A DNA stretch of 64,000 nucleotides from Virgibacillus sp. MSJ-26 (GCF_018918075.1 NZ_JAHLPW010000003.1:62001-126000); one strand, 5' to 3'; numbered from the stretch's first letter, positions 17,568 through 25,073 are shown. The notes: generated by a model from the letters alone, not told the origin. Translations and numbers: made by a program.

Positions 17568-17590
17568 TTGGTGTACACCAATGGTATACT
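17568..17590 (+). promoter_or_regulatory. Palindrome and extended -10 promoter before the putative immunity gene
   Basis: TTGGTGTACACCAA (17568-17581) is a perfect 14-base palindrome starting one base after the LXG stop codon. It is joined to TGGTATACT (17582-17590), a TG-n-TATACT extended -10 element. The combination suggests a regulated promoter that lets the downstream membrane gene be expressed apart from the toxin. Confidence 0.5.
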
Positions 17591-17620
17591 TTATAAATTT
17601 ATATCGGAAAAGGTGATTTG

Positions 17621-18235
17621 TTGAATAGCGATTCCAATCAAAATTCTTATGGTAAGTATTTTCTCATACAATCAAATATTATTCTATTATTGATTTGTAT
17701 TATCTTTTCTCTCGGATTTCGAAACCTTGGGAGTTCCGAGATTGTAGGATTATTAATGGTTATACTGCCTGCTGAATTATTTCTTATACTAGTTTCCATA
17801 GTGACTTGGAAAAAAAAGACTATATACAAAAAAGAAAAGGTTTTTAATAGACCCTTTTCTAAGAATGAATGGATAGGTTTAGTTATTGGTGTTGTTTTTT
17901 TATCTACATTTTCTTTAATCTTTCTTGGCGCGGGTGTCCCGTTCCCTGCCACTCTTGTTATACTATCTCTAATGGCAAGTTTTCCATTAGGATTATATTC
18001 TATTCTTTTTGCTCCCCTGGTTATTGTAAATTATGAAGCAAATGTGTATGATAATTCAGAAACTATAATGGGGTATTTTTTTAAGTATTTTTATATTGTA
18101 TTCTTTGGACTTACATACCACGTTCACTGTACTCTTTTAAAAATGCCTTTTTTGGTGAATAAACTTTTTGCTATTTTATATACAGGACTTGTTGTTTGGG
18201 AAGCGTTTATGATAATACTTTATTTTGATTTATAG
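17621..18235 (+). CDS. Multi-pass membrane protein, putative immunity to the LXG toxin
   Basis: The 204-residue product has five or six predicted membrane helices (around 15-35, 42-62, 88-110, 115-145, 155-175 and 180-203) joined by short basic loops such as TWKKKTIYKKEKVF. I recognise no enzyme motif. Position is the main clue: immunity genes directly follow LXG toxin genes, and membrane-acting LXG toxins such as TelE are countered by integral membrane proteins. AAAGGTGA precedes two TTG codons (17618 and 17621); spacing favours the second. A separate promoter-like site lies upstream. Confidence 0.65.
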   Translation: MNSDSNQNSYGKYFLIQSNIILLLICIIFSLGFRNLGSSEIVGLLMVILPAELFLILVSIVTWKKKTIYKKEKVFNRPFSKNEWIGLVIGVVFLSTFSLIFLGAGVPFPATLVILSLMASFPLGLYSILFAPLVIVNYEANVYDNSETIMGYFFKYFYIVFFGLTYHVHCTLLKMPFLVNKLFAILYTGLVVWEAFMIILYFDL

Positions 18236-18339
18236 TAATATGATATGTCTAATTGTCGGATTGAAATAATATTATTATTTGGTATGTTTAATTTAAAAAT
18301 TATGCTAAGATTTTTAATTTGATACGAGAGGTGAACGAT

Positions 18340-19137
18340 TTGGAAACGACGAAGGAAATCGCCCTAACTAATAATGAATTAGTCGCCGCCCTCTCCCTTA
18401 GTGGTTATAATGACGTGGCTAGTCAAATTCTTAATGACTATAGTTTAGTCAGTGGTGAGGCTGAATTCACTCGTTTTGTGCAAGAAACTGAAACAACATT
18501 AAAGGAAAAGGGATATTGGGATGAGAATAGAAACTCAAAGCTAGCTAAAGGACTAGAAAGCTTACTTTCTTTACTTGTTCATGCCAAGAAAAAAGTTCGG
18601 TGCGTGAACATGGAAAACTATAGTGTATTATTAATTCATTCCATCAACCATACGCGGGTTCTGCTGCAAAGAATTAGCAACGGTAAACATGCCTTTTATT
18701 TTCACGATAAGAACAATGGTCTTTACGATATTCTAAGAAATCATTACAATCTAACTGATTCTGAAGCTAGTATTGAAGGAGCTATCCCTCTCCAACTCTC
18801 AGACCAACTTGTCGATGAATATCACAAAAGTGAACCTATTGTATTAGAAACATTATCTAATGATAAAGCACAGCCAAAACCTTTTCGGGATTTTGCAAGA
18901 CATTTTTTAGATAATGGTCAAGAATTTGATAATATATCATTGATGATTTCTAATTACGTTAAGGATGAAAGCGAATTTGAAGAAATTCAATTTTTATTAC
19001 CTGGGGATTCATACATTTGGCATATGAATTATGAAGCTTTGGAAAAGAATAGTACTATTATTATGGAGCCTATCCCTGTATGGACCTATTTTAAAGAAAT
19101 TGAACGAGTCCTTAATGAATTCTTTTCTAATAAATAA
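18340..19137 (+). CDS. Uncharacterised protein of the LXG locus, possible secretion chaperone
   Basis: The 265-residue soluble protein begins ETTKEIALTNNELVAALSL and has an N-terminal helical part (to about 85) and a C-terminal alpha/beta part ending in helices. No signal peptide or membrane helix is seen. It has the size and mixed fold expected of EspG-like or other T7SS-associated chaperones found near LXG genes, but I cannot confirm homology by eye. GAGAGGTGA at 18326-18334 picks TTG 18340; an earlier in-frame TTG at 18319 lacks a ribosome site. A strong terminator follows, closing the cassette. Confidence 0.55.
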   Translation: METTKEIALTNNELVAALSLSGYNDVASQILNDYSLVSGEAEFTRFVQETETTLKEKGYWDENRNSKLAKGLESLLSLLVHAKKKVRCVNMENYSVLLIHSINHTRVLLQRISNGKHAFYFHDKNNGLYDILRNHYNLTDSEASIEGAIPLQLSDQLVDEYHKSEPIVLETLSNDKAQPKPFRDFARHFLDNGQEFDNISLMISNYVKDESEFEEIQFLLPGDSYIWHMNYEALEKNSTIIMEPIPVWTYFKEIERVLNEFFSNK

Positions 19138-19182
19138 AATAACAATAAAGCCTGACAACATGGGCTTTATTGTTATTTTTTT
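19138..19182 (+). terminator. Terminator of the LXG cassette
   Basis: AATAACAATAAAGCC pairs with GGCTTTATTGTTATT, followed by a run of T to 19182. Confidence 0.9.
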
Positions 19183-19690
19183 GCTGGTCGCTTCACTATT
19201 ATCAATCCTTTTAAAAAACATCCCACTTCTATATCAGTGTTGTAACTACAATATTTTCAACCAACCATACAGAATTTACCAGCGCTGTTTTCGCAAATTA
19301 TTATCTCAATTTATGCGCGATTATCCGTTTCCTTTTTTGTTTTAAATGTTTGCATCCATTTTCATCCGACGCTAAGTGTTGATATATTACTTGATCATCT
19401 ACTACAAAATGTCAAGTCACCCCTTTTCCATCTGCTCCGTCACGTTATACTTGACGGACATTTCAGTGTTTGCAGTGTTGTGAACAGTCATGGACCTTGT
19501 GACCATATCGTCCCCCCCCGACGTTGGTTAGTATATTCTTCCTAAAGGATACTTTTAATAAGGAGGTATTTCCATTGTTGAAAATAAACTGTAATGAACG
19601 ATTTTCTTATCAATCTATTAACTTGTATTTAAACATTATTAGCGATAGAATAATAACAGTCCTAGAGTATACTAAAAACATACTTAACAT
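19183..19690. other. Gap before tRNA-Pro, no gene seen
   Basis: About 500 bases hold no frame with a ribosome site. An imperfect inverted repeat is visible: AATGTCAAGT near 19408 faces ACTTGACGGACATT near 19454. A C8-9 homopolymer lies at about 19510. No recognisable riboswitch or repeat family is present. Confidence 0.45.
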
Positions 19691-19764
19691 CGGGATGTGG
19701 CTCAGCTTGGTAGAGCACTGGCATGGGGTGCCAGGGGTCGCAGGTTCAAGTCCTGTCATCCCGA
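19691..19764 (+). tRNA. tRNA-Pro (anticodon GGG)
   Basis: The 74-base cloverleaf has a 7-bp acceptor stem (CGGGATG/CATCCCG), a D-arm with GCTC/GAGC, and the anticodon arm CTGGC-ATGGGGT-GCCAG, which puts GGG at positions 34-36. The T-arm GCAGG-TTCAAGT-CCTGT completes it. A73 is present and CCA is not encoded. This tRNA reads CCC and CCU. The gene is single and is followed directly by a T-run. Confidence 0.93.
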
Positions 19765-19837
19765 TTTTATTTAAAGCTAATCATTAACTTTCAAGTAATT
19801 TGATTTGAAACGATAGTTATCTTTTGTTAACATAAAA

Positions 19838-19876
19838 ATGGAAGGGAAAAGAAGATTCACTCTCCTTTTCCCTTGG
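19838..19876 (-). terminator. Terminator after the KGG-repeat gene cluster
   Basis: AAGGGAAAAG pairs with CTTTTCCCTT, and on the minus strand CCATTTTTATG follows. A second small stem, ATTCTTAA with TTAAGAAT (19881-19905), lies next to it. Confidence 0.6.
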
Positions 19877-19895
19877 GTCAATTCTTAATTCCCAG

Positions 19896-20174
19896 TTAAG
19901 AATTGTTTTTACTTTGGCGGCTGCGTTCTTCGCCGCCTTTTTGTCCAATGTCTTGATAGAATTCTTTGTCATGATTCTTAGAGGTTGTTTCTCCACCTTT
20001 TTGACCAATATCTTCATAGAATTCTTTATCATGAGTTTCTGCCGTTGCTTCTCCGCCTTTTTGTCCGATATCTTGATAGAATTCTTTGTCATGATTTTGT
20101 GCTGTTGTCTTTCCACCTTTTCTTCCTGCTTCTTCTAGAGACATTTTGTTGTTCTTTCTATTGTTTTTAACCAT
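19896..20174 (-). CDS. KGG-repeat general stress protein (GsiB-like), copy 1
   Basis: This 92-residue, very hydrophilic protein has one RKGGK and three QKGGE motifs at 20-residue spacing around the core HDKEFYQDIGQKGGE, with no hydrophobic core. It belongs to the stress-induced KGG repeat family (GsiB, YciG), proteins made at high level under general or desiccation stress. GsiB in Bacillus subtilis is a standard sigma-B reporter gene. The third repeat is more diverged than in copies 2 and 3 (ETTSKNHDKEF). Ribosome site GAAAGGAGATATTAG precedes ATG, and a sigma-B-like promoter is at 20229-20255. Confidence 0.88.
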   Translation of the reverse strand: MVKNNRKNNKMSLEEAGRKGGKTTAQNHDKEFYQDIGQKGGEATAETHDKEFYEDIGQKGGETTSKNHDKEFYQDIGQKGGEERSRQSKNNS

Positions 20175-20228
20175 TCTAATATCTCCTTTCTGTTTTTCAT
20201 GATTGTTCTAACAGCTTACAATATTGTG

Positions 20229-20255
20229 TTTTCCACAAGCACATTCACTTTAAAC
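20229..20255 (-). promoter_or_regulatory. Sigma-B-like promoter of KGG gene copy 1
   Basis: On the minus strand GTTTAA (20255-20250) and GGAAAA (20234-20229) are 15 bases apart and precede the gene by about 55 bases. The sigma-B consensus is GTTTAA and GGGTAT. Confidence 0.5.
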
Positions 20256-20309
20256 ACACCGTTTTTAAAATCAAGTTAAATCCAAACTAAAAATTTAAAG
20301 TATCCTTAC

Positions 20310-20576
20310 TTAGTTTTGGCGGCTTCTTTTGTTTCCACCTTTTTGACCGATATCTTCATAAAATTCTTTGTCATGGTTCTTAGATGTTTGTTCGCCGCCT
20401 TTTTGGCCGATATCTTGGTAAAATTCTTTATCATGATTTTTAGCGGTTTGTTCTCCGCCTTTTTGTCCGATATCTTGATAGAATTCTTTGTCATGATTTT
20501 GTGCTGTTGTCTTTCCACCTTTTCTTCCTGCTTCTTCTAGAGACATTTTGTTGTTCTTTCTATTGTTTTTAACCAT
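20310..20576 (-). CDS. KGG-repeat general stress protein (GsiB-like), copy 2
   Basis: The 88-residue product begins MVKNNRKNNKMSLEEAGRKG and carries four KGG motifs at 20-residue period, each preceded by HDKEFYQDIG or HDKEFYEDIG. It differs from copy 1 in the linkers (EQTAKN and EQTSKN) and in a shorter C-terminal tail, and is almost identical to copy 3. It is predicted to be a disordered, hydrophilic cytosolic stress protein. The ribosome site and start match copy 1, and the upstream 135 bases are a duplicate of those before copy 1. Confidence 0.88.
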   Translation of the reverse strand: MVKNNRKNNKMSLEEAGRKGGKTTAQNHDKEFYQDIGQKGGEQTAKNHDKEFYQDIGQKGGEQTSKNHDKEFYEDIGQKGGNKRSRQN

Positions 20577-20630
20577 TCTAATATCTCCTTTCTGTTTTTC
20601 ATGATTGTTCTAACAGCTTACAATATTGTG

Positions 20631-20657
20631 TTTTCCACAAGCACATTCACTTTAAAC
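20631..20657 (-). promoter_or_regulatory. Sigma-B-like promoter of KGG gene copy 2
   Basis: This is the duplicate, offset by 402 bases, of the element at 20229-20255: GTTTAA, 15 bases, GGAAAA on the minus strand. Confidence 0.5.
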
Positions 20658-20711
20658 ACACCGTTTTTAAAATCAAGTTAAATCCAAACTAAAAATTTAA
20701 AGTATCCTTAC

Positions 20712-20978
20712 TTAGTTTTGGCGGCTTCTTTTGTTTCCACCTTTTTGACCGATATCTTCATAAAATTCTTTGTCATGGTTCTTAGATGTTTGTTCGCCGC
20801 CTTTTTGGCCGATATCTTGGTAAAATTCTTTATCATGATTTTTAGCGGTTTGTTCTCCACCTTTTTGTCCGATATCTTGATAGAATTCTTTGTCATGATT
20901 TTGTGCTGTTGTCTTTCCACCTTTTCTTCCTGCTTCTTCTAGAGACATTTTGTTGTTCTTTCTATTATTCTTAGCCAC
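20712..20978 (-). CDS. KGG-repeat general stress protein (GsiB-like), copy 3
   Basis: This 88-residue gene copy is nearly identical to copy 2 after the first codons. It starts at GTG 20978 (V-A-K-N-N-R) behind GAAAGGAGATATTAAAA; an in-frame extension to 21044 lacks a ribosome site. Its upstream region is unlike those of copies 1 and 2 and holds the best sigma-B promoter of the three, so it may be the ancestral gene. The three copies would raise the dose of a stress protein. Confidence 0.88.
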   Translation of the reverse strand: MAKNNRKNNKMSLEEAGRKGGKTTAQNHDKEFYQDIGQKGGEQTAKNHDKEFYQDIGQKGGEQTSKNHDKEFYEDIGQKGGNKRSRQN

Positions 20979-21026
20979 TTTTAATATCTCCTTTCGAATT
21001 CTAACGTTTTTGTCTTGCATAAGTGT

Positions 21027-21052
21027 TATTCCACGGTTGCTCATCCTTAAAC
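21027..21052 (-). promoter_or_regulatory. Sigma-B-like promoter of KGG gene copy 3
   Basis: On the minus strand GTTTAA (21052-21047), a 14-base spacer and GGAATA (21032-21027) match the sigma-B consensus closely and sit about 50 bases before the GTG start. Confidence 0.65.
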
Positions 21053-21259
21053 ATCAATTTAAATCTTAAATTATTAATAAAATTTTATCTCATTTATTAA
21101 TTCTCAAAGTGTATCAAGCTCCTTTTAACTATTTAACTTTGACATGATAGTAAAACTATCATCTACATTAGTGTCCTTCCACTTGAATAATGTTTTAAAA
21201 CTTATTTTGAATTAAAAAGCAGTAAGTGCATTAACACCTACCGCATAACAATCAAAGGG

Positions 21260-21424
21260 TTATCTTTTTTTCTTTTTATATTTATCATCAAGCTTTTTAA
21301 ATACTTTTTCCACTGCGCCGTCTTTCTCCAATTTATCAATATTTTTTTGATTGAGTTCCAGACGATCTTCTTCTGGTAAATTAAAATGTCCCTGATTCTT
21401 ATTGTTTTTTACAGCCATAACCAT
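21260..21424 (-). CDS. Small basic protein of unknown function
   Basis: This 54-residue frame starts at ATG 21424 behind TAAAGGAGAGG. It reads MVMAVKNNKNQGHFNLPEED and ends in a basic KKLDDKYKKKKR tail. It is 16 bases after the proteasome-like gene and probably shares its transcript. The charged, low-hydrophobic composition resembles small cytosolic stress proteins. I recognise no family. Confidence 0.6.
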   Translation of the reverse strand: MVMAVKNNKNQGHFNLPEEDRLELNQKNIDKLEKDGAVEKVFKKLDDKYKKKKR

Positions 21425-21440
21425 TAGCCCCTCTCCTTTA

Positions 21441-22706
21441 TTAAAAACGCTCATTAATGGTTGGATCAATATAATTTTTCCTTTTAATCCAAATAAACCC
21501 ATCTCCCTTGGTAATAACTGCAACATCAATAGGCGGACCAACTGACTCGGTTGCTCTTGTAACACGGCGCTTAAAAGATGTTAGGTTGACAAGTGCTTCT
21601 GCCATCTCAGCTAATTCTTCTTTTGGAAGAGATCTGACCACCCCGAGTAGTGGTGCGATATAATTTTTTTGCTGATAATCATATAAAGAATCTTTCATTG
21701 AACTATATACGTCTTTACCCATTTCCTTTAGGTCGCTAACCTGATTTTTAGTAAACTCAATACCTAAGTTTTTTTCCACTTGTTCATAATATCGTTTTAA
21801 TACTTGATCAACTATCTCGAAAATTGTATCTTCCATATTTGGTTCAATGCCACCCATAAATGAATCGACCATCTCCCTTTGGGCAAATGGCATGATGGCA
21901 GCAGTACTCCCATCATCATCTGTCGTATAGCTTATTCTTTTTTCGGTTATTTTTTTATACTTTAACTGCCCAAAAACAACCCCCTCTAGTCGATAAGTTA
22001 ATAAATGCGGAAATATATTACTCTCACCATAACCAGCGATGACAATCCCTGTACTTCCGATACTAAAGTAATCCTTTTTTATTGCTTCAAAAGCTAATTT
22101 ACACAACGTTTCATCGAGGTCTTGAGGTATCTCATAAACAATAACTTCTTCTTTAATTTCCTGAATAACGTCATTAAATTTTGTTTTAAACGATGAATAA
22201 TCTATGTCTAAAAACTCTTCTTCCATATTTTTAAAATCTTTAGTATATCTCTCGATACAATCAGTCAGCAATAACGTCACTTTTTCATCTTGAACTTCTT
22301 CATCAGTGGGGGCGTTCTGATTATAAATATCTTCTTCAACCTCTTGTACTATCTCCTTTAATAAATCTGAAAATGTCCGGTATATAATAATATGTTCTAA
22401 ATTCTCTCGACTAAATCTTTCATCATGGCGGAGAAAGTCCAATAAATTTTCCATGTAATAAGAAACTTTTTCATACTTTTTATCGCCTAAATAATTACGG
22501 TATGACTTAATTATAATATCCCAGGGAACTTCCATAAAGGAGGCTGCACCATAAACCATAATGCCAATAGGATGATCCTTTGATAACGGAAAAAGTTTAT
22601 TTGCTGAATTGTATATCTTTTGAACCCCATCTCGGCCACTTGTAATTGCACTGTCTGCTGCTAAAGCCATACCAAGTTTATTCATAATGACAACTTCTGC
22701 AGTCAT
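21441..22706 (-). CDS. Proteasome-like Ntn hydrolase of unknown role
   Basis: The 421-residue protein starts Met-Thr-Ala. If Met is removed, Thr1 would be the nucleophile as in 20S proteasome beta subunits and HslV. Asp17 falls at the family position (GMALAADSAIT), and Lys29 in VQKIYNSANKLFPLS fits the catalytic Lys33 with a shorter loop; IGIMVYGAASFM matches the following strand. After about 200 residues with a Ntn-like layout, including a GSTGIVIAGYGESNIFPHLL strand pair, there is a helical C-terminal extension not found in HslV. No ATPase partner (hslU, clpX) is adjacent. The true substrate is unknown. GGTAGGGG precedes the ATG. Confidence 0.72.
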   Translation of the reverse strand: MTAEVVIMNKLGMALAADSAITSGRDGVQKIYNSANKLFPLSKDHPIGIMVYGAASFMEVPWDIIIKSYRNYLGDKKYEKVSYYMENLLDFLRHDERFSRENLEHIIIYRTFSDLLKEIVQEVEEDIYNQNAPTDEEVQDEKVTLLLTDCIERYTKDFKNMEEEFLDIDYSSFKTKFNDVIQEIKEEVIVYEIPQDLDETLCKLAFEAIKKDYFSIGSTGIVIAGYGESNIFPHLLTYRLEGVVFGQLKYKKITEKRISYTTDDDGSTAAIMPFAQREMVDSFMGGIEPNMEDTIFEIVDQVLKRYYEQVEKNLGIEFTKNQVSDLKEMGKDVYSSMKDSLYDYQQKNYIAPLLGVVRSLPKEELAEMAEALVNLTSFKRRVTRATESVGPPIDVAVITKGDGFIWIKRKNYIDPTINERF

Positions 22707-22765
22707 ATCATCCCCTACCTTTCCTTGTTATCCTATAACCTAAGTAAAAGGGGTTAAAACAATAA

Positions 22766-22915
22766 CAAAAGTGCGGGGCATCCGGTTAGCAACGTGCAAG
22801 TTGGAGAAGGCATGACGAGATAAAGGAGACTTAAAGAGCAGAGCGATTCAAAGTCGACTTATCGTAGGAAGGCATTCGAAACTTGATAGTTGCTGGGCGC
22901 TGAAGCTGGACGTGG
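22766..22915. repeat. Dispersed structured repeat A, copy 2
   Basis: This full-length relative of the element at 13036-13186 begins GTGCGGGGCATCCGGTTAGC and ends GATAGTTGCTGGGCGCTGAA. The inner GACGAGATAAAGGA and CGACTTATCGTAGGAAGGC are conserved. The arm CAAGTT pairs with AACTTG where copy 1 has CAAACT with AGTTTG. The 323-base gap between the Ntn hydrolase and pncB holds nothing else besides the pncB terminator. Confidence 0.7.
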
Positions 22916-22973
22916 CCAATATCAGTATAAAGTTATCTACAATTTCAAGACGGGTGTAGTTTCCTTAAAAACT

Positions 22974-23016
22974 AAAAAAACATCCTTATGTCTCAATAAT
23001 TAGAGATATAAGGATG
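22974..23016 (-). terminator. Terminator of pncB
   Basis: CATCCTTAT and ATAAGGATG form the stem base with an inner TCTC/GAGA pair. On the minus strand the stem is followed by seven T residues. Confidence 0.85.
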
Positions 23017-23029
23017 GATAAGTGTTCAT

Positions 23030-24487
23030 TTATTTTATCTTTTTTATACTTTCACGTACTTCCTGGATATTTTTCATGCGGTTATCCCACGTTTTCTGAC
23101 TTAAATCAACAGGATACTCTTCCGGTCTTACCGTACGTTTATATTCATCCCAAAGTAGATCCAGTTGCTTCAATGCATATGCCTGCATACTTTCTAAGTT
23201 CGGGTTTTCATATTGAAGTTCACCGTTTATGAAAATGTCATGATGTAAGTTTTTCGCTTTGAAATCCGTGACAAACTTACTTATAAAAGTATGAATTGGA
23301 TGGAACATTTTTAATCTATCTTCTTTGTTTGGGTCTTCATCTTCTAACGTAATATAATCCCCTTCAGAACGATGATTGACTGTGTTAATAATCCGATAAA
23401 GTTTTTTTATTCCTGGTGTCGTCATCTTTTCAGGGTTGGATGATATTTTAATTGTATCTTGCATGTCCCCTTTTTCATCCTCAATAGAAGCTAGTTTGTA
23501 TACTGCCCCCAAAGCAGGTTGGTCGTAGGCAGTGATTAATTTTGTTCCAACACCCCAAACATCAATTTTAGCACCTTGGCTTTTTAATGATAGAATTGTA
23601 TCTTCATCCAAATTGTTGGACGCATATATTTTTGCTTCGGTGAAACCCGCTTCATCTAACATTCGTCTTGCTTCTTTAGATAAGTAAGCCATATCTCCAC
23701 TATCTAATCGAATTCCTAAAAAGTTAATTTTATTTTTTAATTCTTTAGCCACCTTAATAGCGTTCGGTACACCAGAGCGTAAAGTATCGTAAGTATCAAC
23801 TAAAAACACACAATCTTTATGACAGTCTGCATACTTTTTGAATGCTTCATATTCATCTTTATAGGCTTGAATCATCGAGTGGGCATGCGTCCCCGCCACG
23901 GGTATACCAAATAATTTACCTGCCCTTACATTACTTGTAGCGTTAAATCCTCCGATAAAAGCAGCTCGAGTTCCCCATATAGCTGCATCCATCTCTTGAG
24001 CTCGCCGAGTTCCAAATTCCATTAATAATTCGTCACCAACAATATGTTTTATTCTCGCTGCTTTTGTTGCAATTAATGTTTGATAGTTCACAATGTTAAG
24101 TAAAGCTGTTTCGAGTAATTGAACTTCTGCAAGTGGGGCTTCAACCCTTAACAGAGGTTCATTACCAAAAACGACTTCGCCTTCACATACCGATTTAATA
24201 TTTCCTGTAAAACTAAGCTTACTTAAGTACTTTAAAAATTCTTCTGAATAACCTAGTTCGTCTTTTAAATAAGCCAAATCAGATTCGTGAAACTTAAAGT
24301 TTTTAACATAATCAATAATGCGTTCCAACCCTGCAAAAATAGCATACCCGTTATTAAACGGCAGTTCTCTAAAATACAAATCAAACACAGCCCTACGGTT
24401 ATGAATACCATCTGCCCAGTATGTTTCTGCCATATTGATTTGATATAAATCCGTGTGTAAAGCCAGACTATCATCGGTTGATAACAT
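23030..24487 (-). CDS. pncB: Nicotinate phosphoribosyltransferase
   Basis: The enzyme joins nicotinate and PRPP to nicotinate mononucleotide, the first step of NAD salvage through nicotinic acid. The 485-residue product shows the family start LALHTDLYQINMAETYW, LMEFGTRRAQEMDAAIWGTR, the central VAGTHAHSMIQAYKDE, and FLGIRLDSGDMAYLSKEAR near the phosphate-binding site. Length and motifs match the YueK-type enzymes of Bacillus. The ribosome site is CTGGAGGG. It is monocistronic, with its own terminator. Confidence 0.96.
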   Translation of the reverse strand: MLSTDDSLALHTDLYQINMAETYWADGIHNRRAVFDLYFRELPFNNGYAIFAGLERIIDYVKNFKFHESDLAYLKDELGYSEEFLKYLSKLSFTGNIKSVCEGEVVFGNEPLLRVEAPLAEVQLLETALLNIVNYQTLIATKAARIKHIVGDELLMEFGTRRAQEMDAAIWGTRAAFIGGFNATSNVRAGKLFGIPVAGTHAHSMIQAYKDEYEAFKKYADCHKDCVFLVDTYDTLRSGVPNAIKVAKELKNKINFLGIRLDSGDMAYLSKEARRMLDEAGFTEAKIYASNNLDEDTILSLKSQGAKIDVWGVGTKLITAYDQPALGAVYKLASIEDEKGDMQDTIKISSNPEKMTTPGIKKLYRIINTVNHRSEGDYITLEDEDPNKEDRLKMFHPIHTFISKFVTDFKAKNLHHDIFINGELQYENPNLESMQAYALKQLDLLWDEYKRTVRPEEYPVDLSQKTWDNRMKNIQEVRESIKKIK

Positions 24488-24594
24488 ATATTAGACCCTC
24501 CAGCAATTTTCTAACTATATTTTCTAGCTCGTCTACATCGTGTCTATGCTTTCTTATTTATACTATAGCATTGTTTTCTGAGGATTAAAAACAA

Positions 24595-24831
24595 CTACAC
24601 AAGGAAAGACAGGATAAACGGTAAAGTCAACGTGTAGAAGCCAATCGCACTTAAAACAACAACACTAATAAGTATAATGCCAACCCCGATTATAAACACC
24701 AAGCCTGTTGTTTTAAAATTTCTTGTATCAGTCCAAACAATAAAAGCAAGGATGAGTAAAAACAAGCACCCTATGATAATAGAAGCAAAAGGATTTGTTG
24801 GAACAATCCAATCATACCATCTTATCTGCAT
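24595..24831 (-). CDS. Small membrane protein of unknown function
   Basis: The 78-residue product starts MQIRWYDWIVPTNPFASIII and contains three closely spaced hydrophobic helices (13-35, 43-60, 62-77), so nearly all of it lies in the membrane. GGGGGAG upstream favours ATG 24831 over an extension to 24852. It sits 107 bases upstream of pncB, in the same direction, but no functional link is evident. No family is recognised. Confidence 0.6.
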   Translation of the reverse strand: MQIRWYDWIVPTNPFASIIIGCLFLLILAFIVWTDTRNFKTTGLVFIIGVGIILISVVVLSAIGFYTLTLPFILSFLV

Positions 24832-24971
24832 CCCACTTCTCCCCCTGATCAATATCCAAGAGTGGTTGATATTTTAAATTTAAACTAAGGAACCTTATAC
24901 AACCTTATGCAGTTTACATGAGTTTGGTGATTATTTTTTATTTTTTCATGCTATAGTAAGTGCCTCTCCTT

Positions 24972-25073
24972 GGTCTATATGCCTTCATCTCGTTCTATGG
25001 CGGCTTCTTCTCGGTTTATGCGCCTTCATCTCGACCTATGCGCTTTCATCTCGACCTATGCGTATTCAATAAG
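24972..25073. repeat. 20-bp tandem repeat, about five units
   Basis: Units of 20 or 21 bases with consensus GACCTATGCGCCTTCATCTC follow each other, the outer units being more diverged. The array fills the middle of a 371-base gap between a small membrane gene and the acyl-CoA ligase terminator. A frame through it on the plus strand has no ribosome site. It is a minisatellite, not a CRISPR, since no unique spacers exist. Confidence 0.7.

Larger units (their letters stand above)
20175..20978. repeat. Two 402-bp direct repeats carrying KGG genes
   Basis: Units 20175-20576 and 20577-20978 each hold a promoter region plus one 88-codon KGG gene. They are nearly identical: I see one difference in the coding part (TCTCCGCC against TCTCCACC) and divergence only within the last 20 or so bases. 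The first 35 or more codons of copy 1 match as well. The unit has therefore been duplicated recently in tandem. Confidence 0.9.

Noticed and set aside
15098-19137. Complete type VII secretion apparatus
   Set aside because: Only effector-side genes are present; no EssC/YukB ATPase, EsxA-type or EssB gene lies in the window.
19408-19467. Riboswitch or T-box upstream of the tRNA
   Set aside because: Only an imperfect inverted repeat is present; no T-box sequence, specifier or downstream coding gene fits.
19914-20942. Plus-strand Phe/Cys-rich frames opposite the KGG genes
   Set aside because: They are mirror frames of the repetitive KGG genes, recur identically with each copy and lack ribosome sites.
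24972-25073. Possible CRISPR array
   Set aside because: Units are contiguous with no unique spacers and no cas genes are present; the same holds for both 51-bp arrays.
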